Shown: in pieces, positions 26,220 through 33,923 of the stretch
Numbering within the stretch: the stretch's first letter is position 1
Layout: each line of letters begins with the position of its first letter
NCBI RefSeq assembly: GCF_028689295.1
Contig: NZ_JAQTWL010000013.1
Location: forward strand, 1 to 64,000
DNA from: Rhodoferax sp.
GTDB taxonomy: Bacteria > Pseudomonadota > Gammaproteobacteria > Burkholderiales > Burkholderiaceae_C
Reading direction: 5' to 3'
DNA length: 64,000 nt
Translations under genes and position numbers: made by a program
The notes under the pieces: generated by a model
What the model was told of the DNA's origin: nothing
Databases searched by the model: none
The model's input: the letters and a program-made list of their open reading frames with translations, nothing else

Positions 26220-27386
26220 TTACTGGCGAACTAGGAGTGCGGCGGACGCGACTGGCCCACCACCATTGGTCACAAGCGCTACCCGTGGCTGGTTCGGGAC
26301 TTGTCGTTCGCCACCTAAATTCCGCAGTTGGACGCACGCTTCGTGCAACAAGCCCATTCCGTGCAACCGCCCGAACGACAGCTGACCGCCTGAAGTATTA
26401 ATGGGAAGCTCACCGTCAAGCGCGATACGATGGCCCCCTTCCACGAATGCCGCCGCCTCGCCACGGCTGCAGAAGCCCATGTCTTCGAGCCAGAGAAGCG
26501 CCAAGAAACTGAACCCGTCATAGAGCTGCGCAACATCCACATCCCGAGGACGCAGATCGGTCCGACTCCATAGGCGCTTCGCCGCATCAGCAGCCGCAAA
26601 TCGCGTCAAATCTGACTGCTGATCCCAAGTATCGCGCTGGTAGAGAGGACCGCTAATCGCCTCGATATGTATGGGCGTCGCATTTCCATCTCGTGCTGTG
26701 TCGACATGAGAAACTACCATTGCGACTGAGCCATCTATGGGAACATCACAATCGTAGAGGCACAGCGGCGTGGAAATCATCCGAGACTCGAGATATTCTT
26801 CCATCGTCAGTGGTGTCCGATAGACCGCATTGGGTGTCCGGACCGCGTTACGTCTACCATTTAAAGCAATCCAGGCGAGCTGCTCGCGGGTCATACCGTA
26901 CTCGTGAGCGTAACGTGAGGCAATTAGTCCTACCCAGTTAGCTGCGGACGGGGCACCAAATGGAGCGCGCCATTGCATTCCCCCTTCCACCCGAGACAAT
27001 GAGCCATTGCTCGAAACATCAGCCCGGGCAGACGCTTCGGTGACGGTGCGAAAAACAAGCACATGCCTTGCCTGACCAGAAGCCACGGCCATGCAAGCAT
27101 TGATCAGCGCCGACATCTGTGTCGAATCAGATGACGCGCCATACCAGTTCAAATTCAGACGCAATGCCTCTTTCAGATCCATCGTCAACACAGGTGATGC
27201 ACCCGGCGCCACCGCATAGCCAGATCCAGTGGAGACGCCATCAATTTCGTTTCGATCAAGCCCGGCGTCGCCAATTGCCTGAAGGGCTGCCTCAATTGTC
27301 AGATCAAGCGCGCCTCGGCCAAGCCTTCGGCCGATAGCAGACTGTCCTATGCCAGAGATAATGGCACAACGTTCGGGAATTTCCAT
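26220..27386 (-). CDS. SCP2-thiolase / Ltp2-like aldolase
   Basis: This 388-residue thiolase-fold enzyme is encoded 11 bases after a DUF35 gene. A Cys is kept at the nucleophile position (INACMAVASGQ). The C-terminal segment reads NTSGGQLSFGRLHGMGLLHE, the pattern of the Ltp2-type branch whose steroid members perform retro-aldol cleavage rather than thiolysis; FadA-type CxGxG is absent (VTNGGG). It therefore could shorten a CoA-bound side chain by either reaction. The start was placed at ATG 27386 (MEIPERCAIISGIG), 47 codons inside the longest frame, because the family begins there. Confidence 0.82.
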   Translation of the reverse strand: MEIPERCAIISGIGQSAIGRRLGRGALDLTIEAALQAIGDAGLDRNEIDGVSTGSGYAVAPGASPVLTMDLKEALRLNLNWYGASSDSTQMSALINACMAVASGQARHVLVFRTVTEASARADVSSNGSLSRVEGGMQWRAPFGAPSAANWVGLIASRYAHEYGMTREQLAWIALNGRRNAVRTPNAVYRTPLTMEEYLESRMISTPLCLYDCDVPIDGSVAMVVSHVDTARDGNATPIHIEAISGPLYQRDTWDQQSDLTRFAAADAAKRLWSRTDLRPRDVDVAQLYDGFSFLALLWLEDMGFCSRGEAAAFVEGGHRIALDGELPINTSGGQLSFGRLHGMGLLHEACVQLRNLGGERQVPNQPRVALVTNGGGPVASAALLVRQ

Positions 27387-27397
27387 GGTTTCTTCTT

Positions 27398-27796
27398 TCA
27401 AGCCGGCGTGAAAAGCGGCAACCAAACGTCCTCGCACTCCTCGAAGAGCACACGAACAGGCATCCCAATCCGAAGCTCCTCGACTGATGCACCCACAATA
27501 TTGGTTGTTAGGCGAACCCCGGGGCAATCATTAAGACTAACGATTGCCACGATATACGGCACAACCTCATCAGGGATCCAGGCTTGATGATTGACCGTGA
27601 ATGCTTCAACCACTCCGTGATCCGAAACAGGTTGAGGTCTCAAATCCAGGCCCAAGCAATCCGGACAAATCGGCGCGGGAGGATGAATCCAAGAGCTGCA
27701 TGCGCAACAACGCAGAATGCAAAGGTGCCGATCTCGACCCGCCGTCCAGAACGAAGTGTTCAACGGCGTTAGCACCGGAAGGGTTCGAATACCCAT
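27398..27796 (-). CDS. DUF35 zinc-ribbon/OB-fold protein
   Basis: This 132-residue partner of the following thiolase/aldolase has zinc-ribbon cysteines at CCACSSW and CPDCLG (~25-45), then an OB fold (GVVEAFTVNHQAWIPDEVVP, GMPVRVLFEE). The start is ATG 27796. The frame continues upstream but without family similarity. With the downstream gene it forms a two-gene operon, the second such pair in the window; the two DUF35 proteins are clearly different in sequence. Confidence 0.85.
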   Translation of the reverse strand: MGIRTLPVLTPLNTSFWTAGRDRHLCILRCCACSSWIHPPAPICPDCLGLDLRPQPVSDHGVVEAFTVNHQAWIPDEVVPYIVAIVSLNDCPGVRLTTNIVGASVEELRIGMPVRVLFEECEDVWLPLFTPA

Positions 27797-27823
27797 TCTG
27801 AGTCTCCTTGTAAGAGCAAATAA

Positions 27824-27837
27824 ACTGACGCGCTGCC
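27824..27837. promoter_or_regulatory. Weak TetR-type operator half-site
   Basis: On the - strand the stretch GCGTCAGTTTATT matches the downstream half of the livG operator (GCGTCGGTTTATT), but the other half is degenerate. It lies 28 bases upstream of the DUF35 start and could weakly place this operon in the regulon. Confidence 0.3.
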
Positions 27838-27943
27838 TAATGTAGAGTAGCCGCCTGCGAAAAGCGCCAAAAATCAGACCATTCGGTCTATTACAAGAAA
27901 CCAAAATAGCCGCTCTCGATAGAGTGCGGCGCTCTGCCTCCAG

Positions 27944-28567
27944 TCAAGTCGCAGAGTGCTTTGCCTTCTCTCCAACGACATTCAAGAAGCCATCCAAAAA
28001 GAGCCGCCCCACCATCGTGTACAACTCTGCCGGAGATACCGATCCGGCCCGCTTGTACCAGAGCTCAACCCAATTCATCATACCGATCAGCAAGAGGCTG
28101 TAGATTCGGCGTTCGCCCGGTCCCACCCGTCCGTTGATCTTGACAAGGACATTAGTAACCAAATCCAACAAGGTTTTTTCAAGCTTGACCTGCTTGGCTT
28201 TCTGTCGGGGTGTCAAATGCCTCACCTCGACCATGCCAACTACATGCCTAGATCGAACTTCATCCGATGGCTCCAGCCATAACTGAACAAAGTGGCGGAA
28301 GAACTCCTCATTGCTTAAGTTGACCTCGTCGCGGAGTTGGGCTTCCACCAACTTGATAAGTCGAGTCACATGACTCTGCAAGATGGCAAAAAGAATGTCT
28401 TCCTTTTTCTTGAAATAGTGATACAACATCGACTTGGAAACACCGCAACTCTCTGCGATCTGCTCCATCTTTGTCCCCATGTAGCCATGATCTGCGAACA
28501 AGGCAGACGCAAGATCGAGAATATTGTCTCTTTTTTCTAGGTAATCATCTGCACGAATTCTTGGCAT
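27944..28567 (-). CDS. TetR-family transcriptional regulator
   Basis: This 207-residue repressor has an N-terminal helix-turn-helix (~10-55: NILDLASALFADHGYMGTKM, then IAESCGVSKSMLYHYFKKKE) and an alpha-helical ligand pocket that probably senses an acyl-CoA. The start is ATG 28567 (MPRIRADD). It is the only TetR gene in the window, lies beside the DUF35/thiolase operon, and the palindrome ACCGACGCGTCGGT typical of TetR sites recurs at promoters throughout 37-62 kb. I infer that it controls that regulon; no such palindrome is seen at its own promoter. Confidence 0.9.
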   Translation of the reverse strand: MPRIRADDYLEKRDNILDLASALFADHGYMGTKMEQIAESCGVSKSMLYHYFKKKEDILFAILQSHVTRLIKLVEAQLRDEVNLSNEEFFRHFVQLWLEPSDEVRSRHVVGMVEVRHLTPRQKAKQVKLEKTLLDLVTNVLVKINGRVGPGERRIYSLLLIGMMNWVELWYKRAGSVSPAELYTMVGRLFLDGFLNVVGEKAKHSAT

Positions 28568-28672
28568 AGTCTCTTTCTTAGTCTCGATTAGCAACAATTT
28601 TCTACCAATCTTACCTTGCAAACTTGTGAGGACGTATTACGCACGCACCGTTCATTTTCAATGGGTAGCATC

Positions 28673-29652
28673 ATGGCGATGAATCATATTCAGTTTCAAC
28701 CAGTCAAGTCGATGCAGGAGTTCTTCAAGCATTTTTTGCCGAAACGTTTTACTCTGTTGCGCTGGTGAGTGCTCAATGACCCGATGGTTTTCGCTGTACT
28801 GACTGCAGTGGTACAGAACACTGCGTCTTGTGTACCGGTAGCCACAAAGTCTTTCCGTGCAATGCCTATCGGCATAAAACTTCGCTGATCGCAGGTGACG
28901 TTTTTCATTCTACCAAACTGCCTCTGACAACATGGTGTCTGGCAATTTACCTCATCACCCAGACCAAGACGGGCTTGTCGTCTCTCTTGCTCAAACGTCA
29001 ATTGGGAGTGGCCGACCCAACGGCCTGGCTGGTACAACACACACTGATTCAAGCCATGACCGAGCGTGAATCCCGTTATGCGCTCAGTGGCAAAGTCCAA
29101 GTTGATGATACTTATTTGGGTGGCGAGCGCAGTGACGGCAAGGTTGGGCGCAACTCTGAAGACAAGATTGCCTTTGTAGCGGCCATCTCTTGCAGCGATA
29201 AAGACCACGCATTGCACATCAAGCTCATCACGGTGTCGGGCATCAAGCTCAAAACCATAGCGAAGTGGGCCTGTGAAAATCTTGTCGCCAGTAGCACCGT
29301 CTACTTTGATGGCTTGGCTTGCCTTGGAGCTGTGACGCAGGCGGGTTGTTCCCATGAAAGCACCTTCGTGGCCTAGCATAAACTTAAGAATGGGCCGCAG
29401 TTGCAGTGCGTTACCACCGTGCTGGGATACCTCAAAACCAGTTTGAGCGGCATTTACCACAGCTTTAGTTTTAGTTTTAGTTTTAGTTTTAGTTTTAGAA
29501 AATACGTAGAGCAGTACCTTGGCGCCTTTGTCTACCGACTCAACCGCAGATTCGATCTCGATAGATTGGCCCGACGCCTGCTGGCAGCGAATGTACAGTG
29601 CGTTCCGCATTCCAAGCACTCGATTCGGGTGATAGTTGAAGATCATTGCTAA
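28673..29652 (+). pseudogene. IS1595-family transposase, broken
   Basis: The N-terminus MAMNHIQFQPVKSMQEFF is in one frame. From ~28785 the frame shifts and reads the zinc ribbon (FRCTDC, CVLC), then STKLPLTTW, LAIYLITQTKTGLSSL, KVQVDDTYLGGER (catalytic DD region) and SDKDHALHIKL. After an amber stop at 29374 it resumes as TTVLGYLKTSLSGIYH and YRLNRRFDL to 29652. A hexamer expansion replaces the usual HAFDFRKY. Terminal repeats were not found. A 316-codon antisense frame over it is a shadow. Confidence 0.88.
29467..29496 (+). repeat. AGTTTT hexanucleotide tract
   Basis: Five perfect AGTTTT copies lie inside the IS1595 pseudogene and encode a Ser-Phe run where intact family members have a single Asp-Phe. 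Confidence 0.9.
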
Positions 29653-29794
29653 TCAGGTTCTTATTGTGAAAACAGTTATCGAACCTCTTCAGGCTGAGGC
29701 GACCCCCTTAAACCAGGGCTTTCGCCAGGGCCTGCAAACGTCAGTGATACAAAGAATCCCGTCTTCACAACACCGGGACACAGTACGAGGGGTT

Positions 29795-30595
29795 TTAAAC
29801 ACCCCTCCAGATCGGTGCACGTTTTTCCGCAAAGGCTCTTGCGCCTTCTTGGGCATCGTCGCTTTCGTAAGCCTCTCGGTAGATGTGCCAAGCCATTTCC
29901 AATCCCGTGTCACATCCCACGCTCATCGCCGTCAACAATGCACGTTTGCCTGCCTGAACCGACAAAGGAGCGTTGTCTCGAATCGCAACCGCCAGTTTCA
30001 TCGCTCGATCCCGAACGGCGTCCGGAGTCTCTTCGAGGTAATTGATGAAGCCTAACTGGCGAAATCTCTCGATCTCCATCAACTCCGCAGTAAGCACCAT
30101 CTCCATAACAACGGGCTGAGGCAACATCCACAGCAGGGGCATCCCCCATGGTGAACCTCGTCCGATTTTCGACTCGGTAATTCCGATCTTGGTACCGGAT
30201 AGGCCCACACGTAAATCACAGTTGAGGCTCATCAGCATGCCCCCCGCTATCAAATGACCGGTCATTGCCGCAACGATCGGAACTCTGACCCGTCGCATGC
30301 GAAAGTGAAACGGATCCTTGAAAAAGGTCAGGATATCCTTTCCAGTCTCCTGTTTGACTCGGCTGGTTTCCTTCAAGTCCATTCCTGCACAGAAAGTGCC
30401 GCAATCACTAGATGTCAATATCGCCACGCGAACGTCTTTGTCCGCATCAATGCGTTCCCAGGCCTGGTACAGACCATTCATGGCCGCAATCGACAACGCG
30501 TTTCGTTGCTTGGGTCGGTTCAGCGTCACCGTCGCGATACCATCTTTGACGGCGAACAGGACCGCTTCTTCTTCCACTTGGATTGGCTCAGTCAT
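29795..30595 (-). CDS. Enoyl-CoA hydratase/isomerase family protein
   Basis: This 266-residue crotonase-fold protein has a CoA-binding strand ATVTLNRPKQRNALS, oxyanion loops CGTFCAGMDLKE and GHLIAGGMLMSLNCDLRVG, and a segment GITESKIGRGSPWGMPLL where catalytic Glu residues usually lie. It is the last gene of the - strand carboxylase operon; its start overlaps the end of the preceding dehydrogenase gene by 8 bases. It probably hydrates the enoyl-CoA made by the dehydrogenase pair. Confidence 0.88.
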   Translation of the reverse strand: MTEPIQVEEEAVLFAVKDGIATVTLNRPKQRNALSIAAMNGLYQAWERIDADKDVRVAILTSSDCGTFCAGMDLKETSRVKQETGKDILTFFKDPFHFRMRRVRVPIVAAMTGHLIAGGMLMSLNCDLRVGLSGTKIGITESKIGRGSPWGMPLLWMLPQPVVMEMVLTAELMEIERFRQLGFINYLEETPDAVRDRAMKLAVAIRDNAPLSVQAGKRALLTAMSVGCDTGLEMAWHIYREAYESDDAQEGARAFAEKRAPIWRGV

Positions 30596-31655
30596 TTAGC
30601 ACTCCTTGTTTGAACATCTCGAACAACCTCTCACTCTGGATTCGGCCAGACCCACAGGAGGCCGCTAACCGGTAGACACGGCGCATCAAAATATGCAAGT
30701 GGTACTCATTCGTGTACCCGATTGCGCCATGCAGCTGCAAAGAACTGTCGGCAACCGCCTTGCCGGCACGCCCGGCATATAGCTTGGCGGCGCAGACGGC
30801 CGCATCCGCATCGCACTCGCCCGCGTCCAACGCCGCAGCGGCGAACTCGATCGAAGCCGTCATGGCCTCCACACTCACCAGGTTGTCAGCGATAGCATGC
30901 TTCAGCACCTGGTTCGCGCCCAGAACCTGGCCAAACTGAGATCGAGTTAGGAGATACTCCTGCGTCATTTTCACCAGAGACCGACAAGCACCGGCAATCT
31001 CTGCGGCTGCCAGCAAGGCGACCCGCTGCCGCAAGAAGGCTGAACTATCCGATGTTGATGCGACCGCGCCGGTCAAGGGAAGAGCAGCGACTTGGTCGAA
31101 TGTCAGATCATCCAGGCAATAATCGGTCTCGACGGATTCACGTCTGCGCCTAGTAACACCTGGGTTGCCCAGATCAACCACCAATAGGACGCTGCCCATT
31201 TCCTGTCGCGCCTCGATCAACGCCCTACCTGCGACCTGTGGAAAAGACACCAAGGGGCATGATCCGCTCAACCTTCCCCCCTCGAACACGGGTAACTCCG
31301 ATAGCTTAGGGGAGGCCGTCGATAGCGTAATGATGCCCCCTGAATCCGCATCTGCGGTATAACCCACGCTGAGCATTGTTGCGTGGGTGGCCAGGGCTTC
31401 GAGCACAGGAAAGGGCAATGCGCTAGCGCCAGCTTCTAGTGCCACAATCGCCTGCACCTGAGGCGAGACCATGAAAGCCTCATCAGCGCTGGTGCCGAAT
31501 AACCCGAGATCTTGCAGTGCCTGCCCCACGACGGCGCTGTCAATCCTGCTACCGTTCCGCTGGCGCTTTTCAGTATCGGCGGCTTTGAGGTCTTTAAACA
31601 ATCGCTGCACCGTTTCGCTAACCATACGGTGCTCTTGGGAAACCACATTAAACAT
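30588..31655 (-). CDS. Acyl-CoA dehydrogenase subunit (likely heteromeric, short)
   Basis: A 355-residue acyl-CoA dehydrogenase with a divergent sequence. The N-domain (VSQEHRMVSETVQRLF) and C-domain (RSQFGQVLGANQVLKHAIAD, LHGAIGYTNEYHLHI) are recognisable, but the middle beta-domain lacks the canonical FAD/substrate motifs, and no YEGT-type catalytic Glu is seen near the C-terminus. It is adjacent to, and in the same direction as, a more typical dehydrogenase. Paired unequal subunits of this type form alpha2beta2 enzymes in steroid side-chain degradation. The start is ATG 31655 behind AGGAA. Confidence 0.82.
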   Translation of the reverse strand: MFNVVSQEHRMVSETVQRLFKDLKAADTEKRQRNGSRIDSAVVGQALQDLGLFGTSADEAFMVSPQVQAIVALEAGASALPFPVLEALATHATMLSVGYTADADSGGIITLSTASPKLSELPVFEGGRLSGSCPLVSFPQVAGRALIEARQEMGSVLLVVDLGNPGVTRRRRESVETDYCLDDLTFDQVAALPLTGAVASTSDSSAFLRQRVALLAAAEIAGACRSLVKMTQEYLLTRSQFGQVLGANQVLKHAIADNLVSVEAMTASIEFAAAALDAGECDADAAVCAAKLYAGRAGKAVADSSLQLHGAIGYTNEYHLHILMRRVYRLAASCGSGRIQSERLFEMFKQGVLND

Positions 31656-31690
31656 GTCAATTCCTATTTTTTTGGGTGAACAGCGGCGGA

Positions 31691-32872
31691 TCAACGTCCC
31701 CGAGGCATTCCGAGCAAGCGCTCGGAGATGATGTCTTTCTGGATTTCGGAGGTTCCGGCAAAGATGGTTTCCGCCCTGGAATGGAGGTATACAGGCAAGA
31801 ATCGCTCACAATCTAGATCGTCGGTCGGTGGAAACCAATGTTCTTCTCCCAGGATCTCGGCGATGATACTGGTCGAGTCCTGGTGGAAATGACTCCAGCA
31901 CTGCTTGAGGATACTTGCCTCTGGACCCACTTGCTCGCCCGCTACGATGCGGCTAACGAATCGAACATTCAGAGCGCGAAGTACGAGCAACTGGCTATAC
32001 GCCCGTGCGATCGACTGCCTCAGCGCATCTGACTCGTCCAATTCGGGCCGACGAGCCAATGCAGAACGGTAGGCGTGTTGCAGCTCATGGACATACCTAG
32101 TCTGCCGATACAGGCGGGTGGTCGCCCGCTCAATCGCCAACACGGCACCCGATACACGCCAACCCTCCCCAACCGGTCCGATCGTGTTTGCCACAGGAAC
32201 GACCACGTCGTCGAAGAAAAGTTCGTTGAAGTCCCAGACGCCATCGAGTTGCTGAATCCCGCGCCGAGTGATCCCAGGCGTACTCATCGGAACCGCAATC
32301 ATCGTGATGCCTTGGTGCTTCTTTTCCTCGGATGAGGTGCGCACCAGCATGAGGCACATGTCAGCATGCTGGGCGTAGCTTGTCCAAATTTTCTGCCCGT
32401 TGATCACCCAATTGCCGTTGCTCTCCACGGCACGAGTCTTGAGCGCCGTGAGATCCGACCCCGCCTGCGGCTCGGAAAACCCCTGACACCAGATATCCGT
32501 GCAGGCCGCGATCCGTGGCAAATAGTGTTTCTTTTGCGACTCAGTGCCGGCATGCAATAGGACACCCGCAACCAGTTCGCGGCCGATCGCATTAATCCCC
32601 TCGGGGGCACCAACACGACCACACTCCTCTCCAAAGATGAAATGCTCCACCAATGTGAGTCCGTGACCACCGTAGGCTGTCGGCCAATGCAAGCCTGCAA
32701 AGCCGGCTGTGTAGACGCTGTTCTCCCACTCCCGCAAAAGCGCGCCCCGACGGCCATCGTCAATTGACGGACTGAAGTGCCCATTCTTCCAATTGACTGG
32801 AAGATTATATTTCAGCCATTCACGCAGGCGGAGTCGAAACGCCTGCTGTTCCTCTGTCAACAGAAAGTTCAC
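31691..32872 (-). CDS. Acyl-CoA dehydrogenase subunit (likely heteromeric, long)
   Basis: This 393-residue flavoprotein has WCQGFSEPQAGSDLTALKTR, KIWTSYAQHADMCLMLVRT (FAD/substrate beta-domain) and the C-terminal FAGTSEIQKDIISERLLGMP of the FadE branch. It lies 35 bases upstream of the second, degenerate dehydrogenase gene and 76 bases downstream of the lyase gene. I infer a heteromer with its neighbour that oxidises a branched or bulky acyl-CoA. The start at ATG 32872 (MNFLLTEEQQAFR) matches the family. Confidence 0.9.
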   Translation of the reverse strand: MNFLLTEEQQAFRLRLREWLKYNLPVNWKNGHFSPSIDDGRRGALLREWENSVYTAGFAGLHWPTAYGGHGLTLVEHFIFGEECGRVGAPEGINAIGRELVAGVLLHAGTESQKKHYLPRIAACTDIWCQGFSEPQAGSDLTALKTRAVESNGNWVINGQKIWTSYAQHADMCLMLVRTSSEEKKHQGITMIAVPMSTPGITRRGIQQLDGVWDFNELFFDDVVVPVANTIGPVGEGWRVSGAVLAIERATTRLYRQTRYVHELQHAYRSALARRPELDESDALRQSIARAYSQLLVLRALNVRFVSRIVAGEQVGPEASILKQCWSHFHQDSTSIIAEILGEEHWFPPTDDLDCERFLPVYLHSRAETIFAGTSEIQKDIISERLLGMPRGR

Positions 32873-32948
32873 GGTATATTCCTAAAAAGTAATCGATGAA
32901 TCAGCTCGAATCGAGGTCCTTGCGGTGACAATTTTGACGCCGTGCCTC

Positions 32949-33923
32949 TCATCCACAACCTGCGGCAGTGGCACTGCCCTTCCGGTTCGGAAGCCCGGCA
33001 TGCATCAGCTTGCCGGCGAGTGGGCGCCTGAACACACGCTCGGCCACTGTCGCGGCTTCGAGCAGGGCATTCAGGTCGATCCCGGTTTCGATGCCCATCT
33101 CGTGGCACATGTGGACCATGTCCTCGGTACACACATTCCCGGCGCCTTGGACGTTCGCATGTGCGGCGAACGGACAACCGCCCAGCCCGGCAATGGAACT
33201 GTCGAACATGTCGACCCCCATCTGCAGCGCAGCGTAGACGTTCGCTGCACCCATCCCGCGGGTATCGTGGAGGTGCAAACCGATCTGCACCTCGCTGTCG
33301 AGGTCACGCACCGCGCCGATGCGCCGCTTGACCTCCTCGGGATCGGCCCAACCGACGGTGTCAGCAAGAAATATCCTCGGGGTCGGAATCTTATGTTCAA
33401 GGGCAAGGGCAATGATGTGTTTCGCTGCCGCGACAGTGTCCGAAATGGGAACTTCCCCCTGCAGGTTGCAGCCAAATGCCGTGACAATATAGGCCGATTC
33501 GATCGGCGCATTGGCGTCCTGGTAAAGGCCGATCCACTTTTCTTGGCGCTCCTGCATTTCCCGAGCAGTGCAGTTGTTGTTGCGCAGACTAAGGGCATCG
33601 GTGGTATAGAACATCAAGTAGGCACTAATGTCTACCTGTGGCGTGGACTGGGCCTTGCGGAAGCCGGTTTCGTTGAGCCAGAGCGCGGTGTAGCGTACAC
33701 CGTCGCGCTTCTTTATTCCCTTGAAAACCTCATCTATGTCGGCCATAGTCGGCACCGCCTTGGCGCTGACGAACGATCCGACTTGAACCTGGCTCAATCC
33801 GGATGCCGACAGGGCATTAATCAGATCCACGCGATCCTGTACAGAGTACAACTGTTTTTCAATCTGGAAGCCCTCGCGCGGGCCTTCCTCATGAAAATGC
33901 ACAAATTTTGGTAAGTCACTCAT
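32949..33923 (-). CDS. HMG-CoA-lyase family enzyme
   Basis: This 324-residue TIM-barrel lyase of the HMGL/DRE-TIM group has N-terminal EEGPREGFQ (Arg and metal Asp/Glu region), LADTVGWADP, the metal-binding GLHLHDTRGMG and the Cys loop AGLGGCPFAAHANVQGAGN. It would cleave a 3-hydroxy-3-methylglutaryl-CoA-like product, releasing acetoacetate or acetate and a shortened acid. Its start overlaps the carboxylase alpha stop by four bases. Carboxylase, hydratase and lyase together are the Liu/Atu route for 3-methyl-branched acyl-CoAs. Confidence 0.92.
   Translation of the reverse strand: MSDLPKFVHFHEEGPREGFQIEKQLYSVQDRVDLINALSASGLSQVQVGSFVSAKAVPTMADIDEVFKGIKKRDGVRYTALWLNETGFRKAQSTPQVDISAYLMFYTTDALSLRNNNCTAREMQERQEKWIGLYQDANAPIESAYIVTAFGCNLQGEVPISDTVAAAKHIIALALEHKIPTPRIFLADTVGWADPEEVKRRIGAVRDLDSEVQIGLHLHDTRGMGAANVYAALQMGVDMFDSSIAGLGGCPFAAHANVQGAGNVCTEDMVHMCHEMGIETGIDLNALLEAATVAERVFRRPLAGKLMHAGLPNRKGSATAAGCG

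Noticed and set aside
27876-27889. AGACC-ATTC-GGTCT palindrome between the TetR and DUF35 genes
   Set aside because: It resembles an operator but lacks the GACGCGTC core of the regulon sites, so I did not count it.
28696-29646. 316-codon - strand frame over the IS1595 pseudogene, with a Lys-Thr repeat
   Set aside because: It is the antisense of clear transposase sequence; the Lys-Thr run is only the AGTTTT tract read backwards.
32925-33914. 329-codon + strand frame
   Set aside because: Antisense of the HMG-CoA-lyase-type gene, which has all its motifs.
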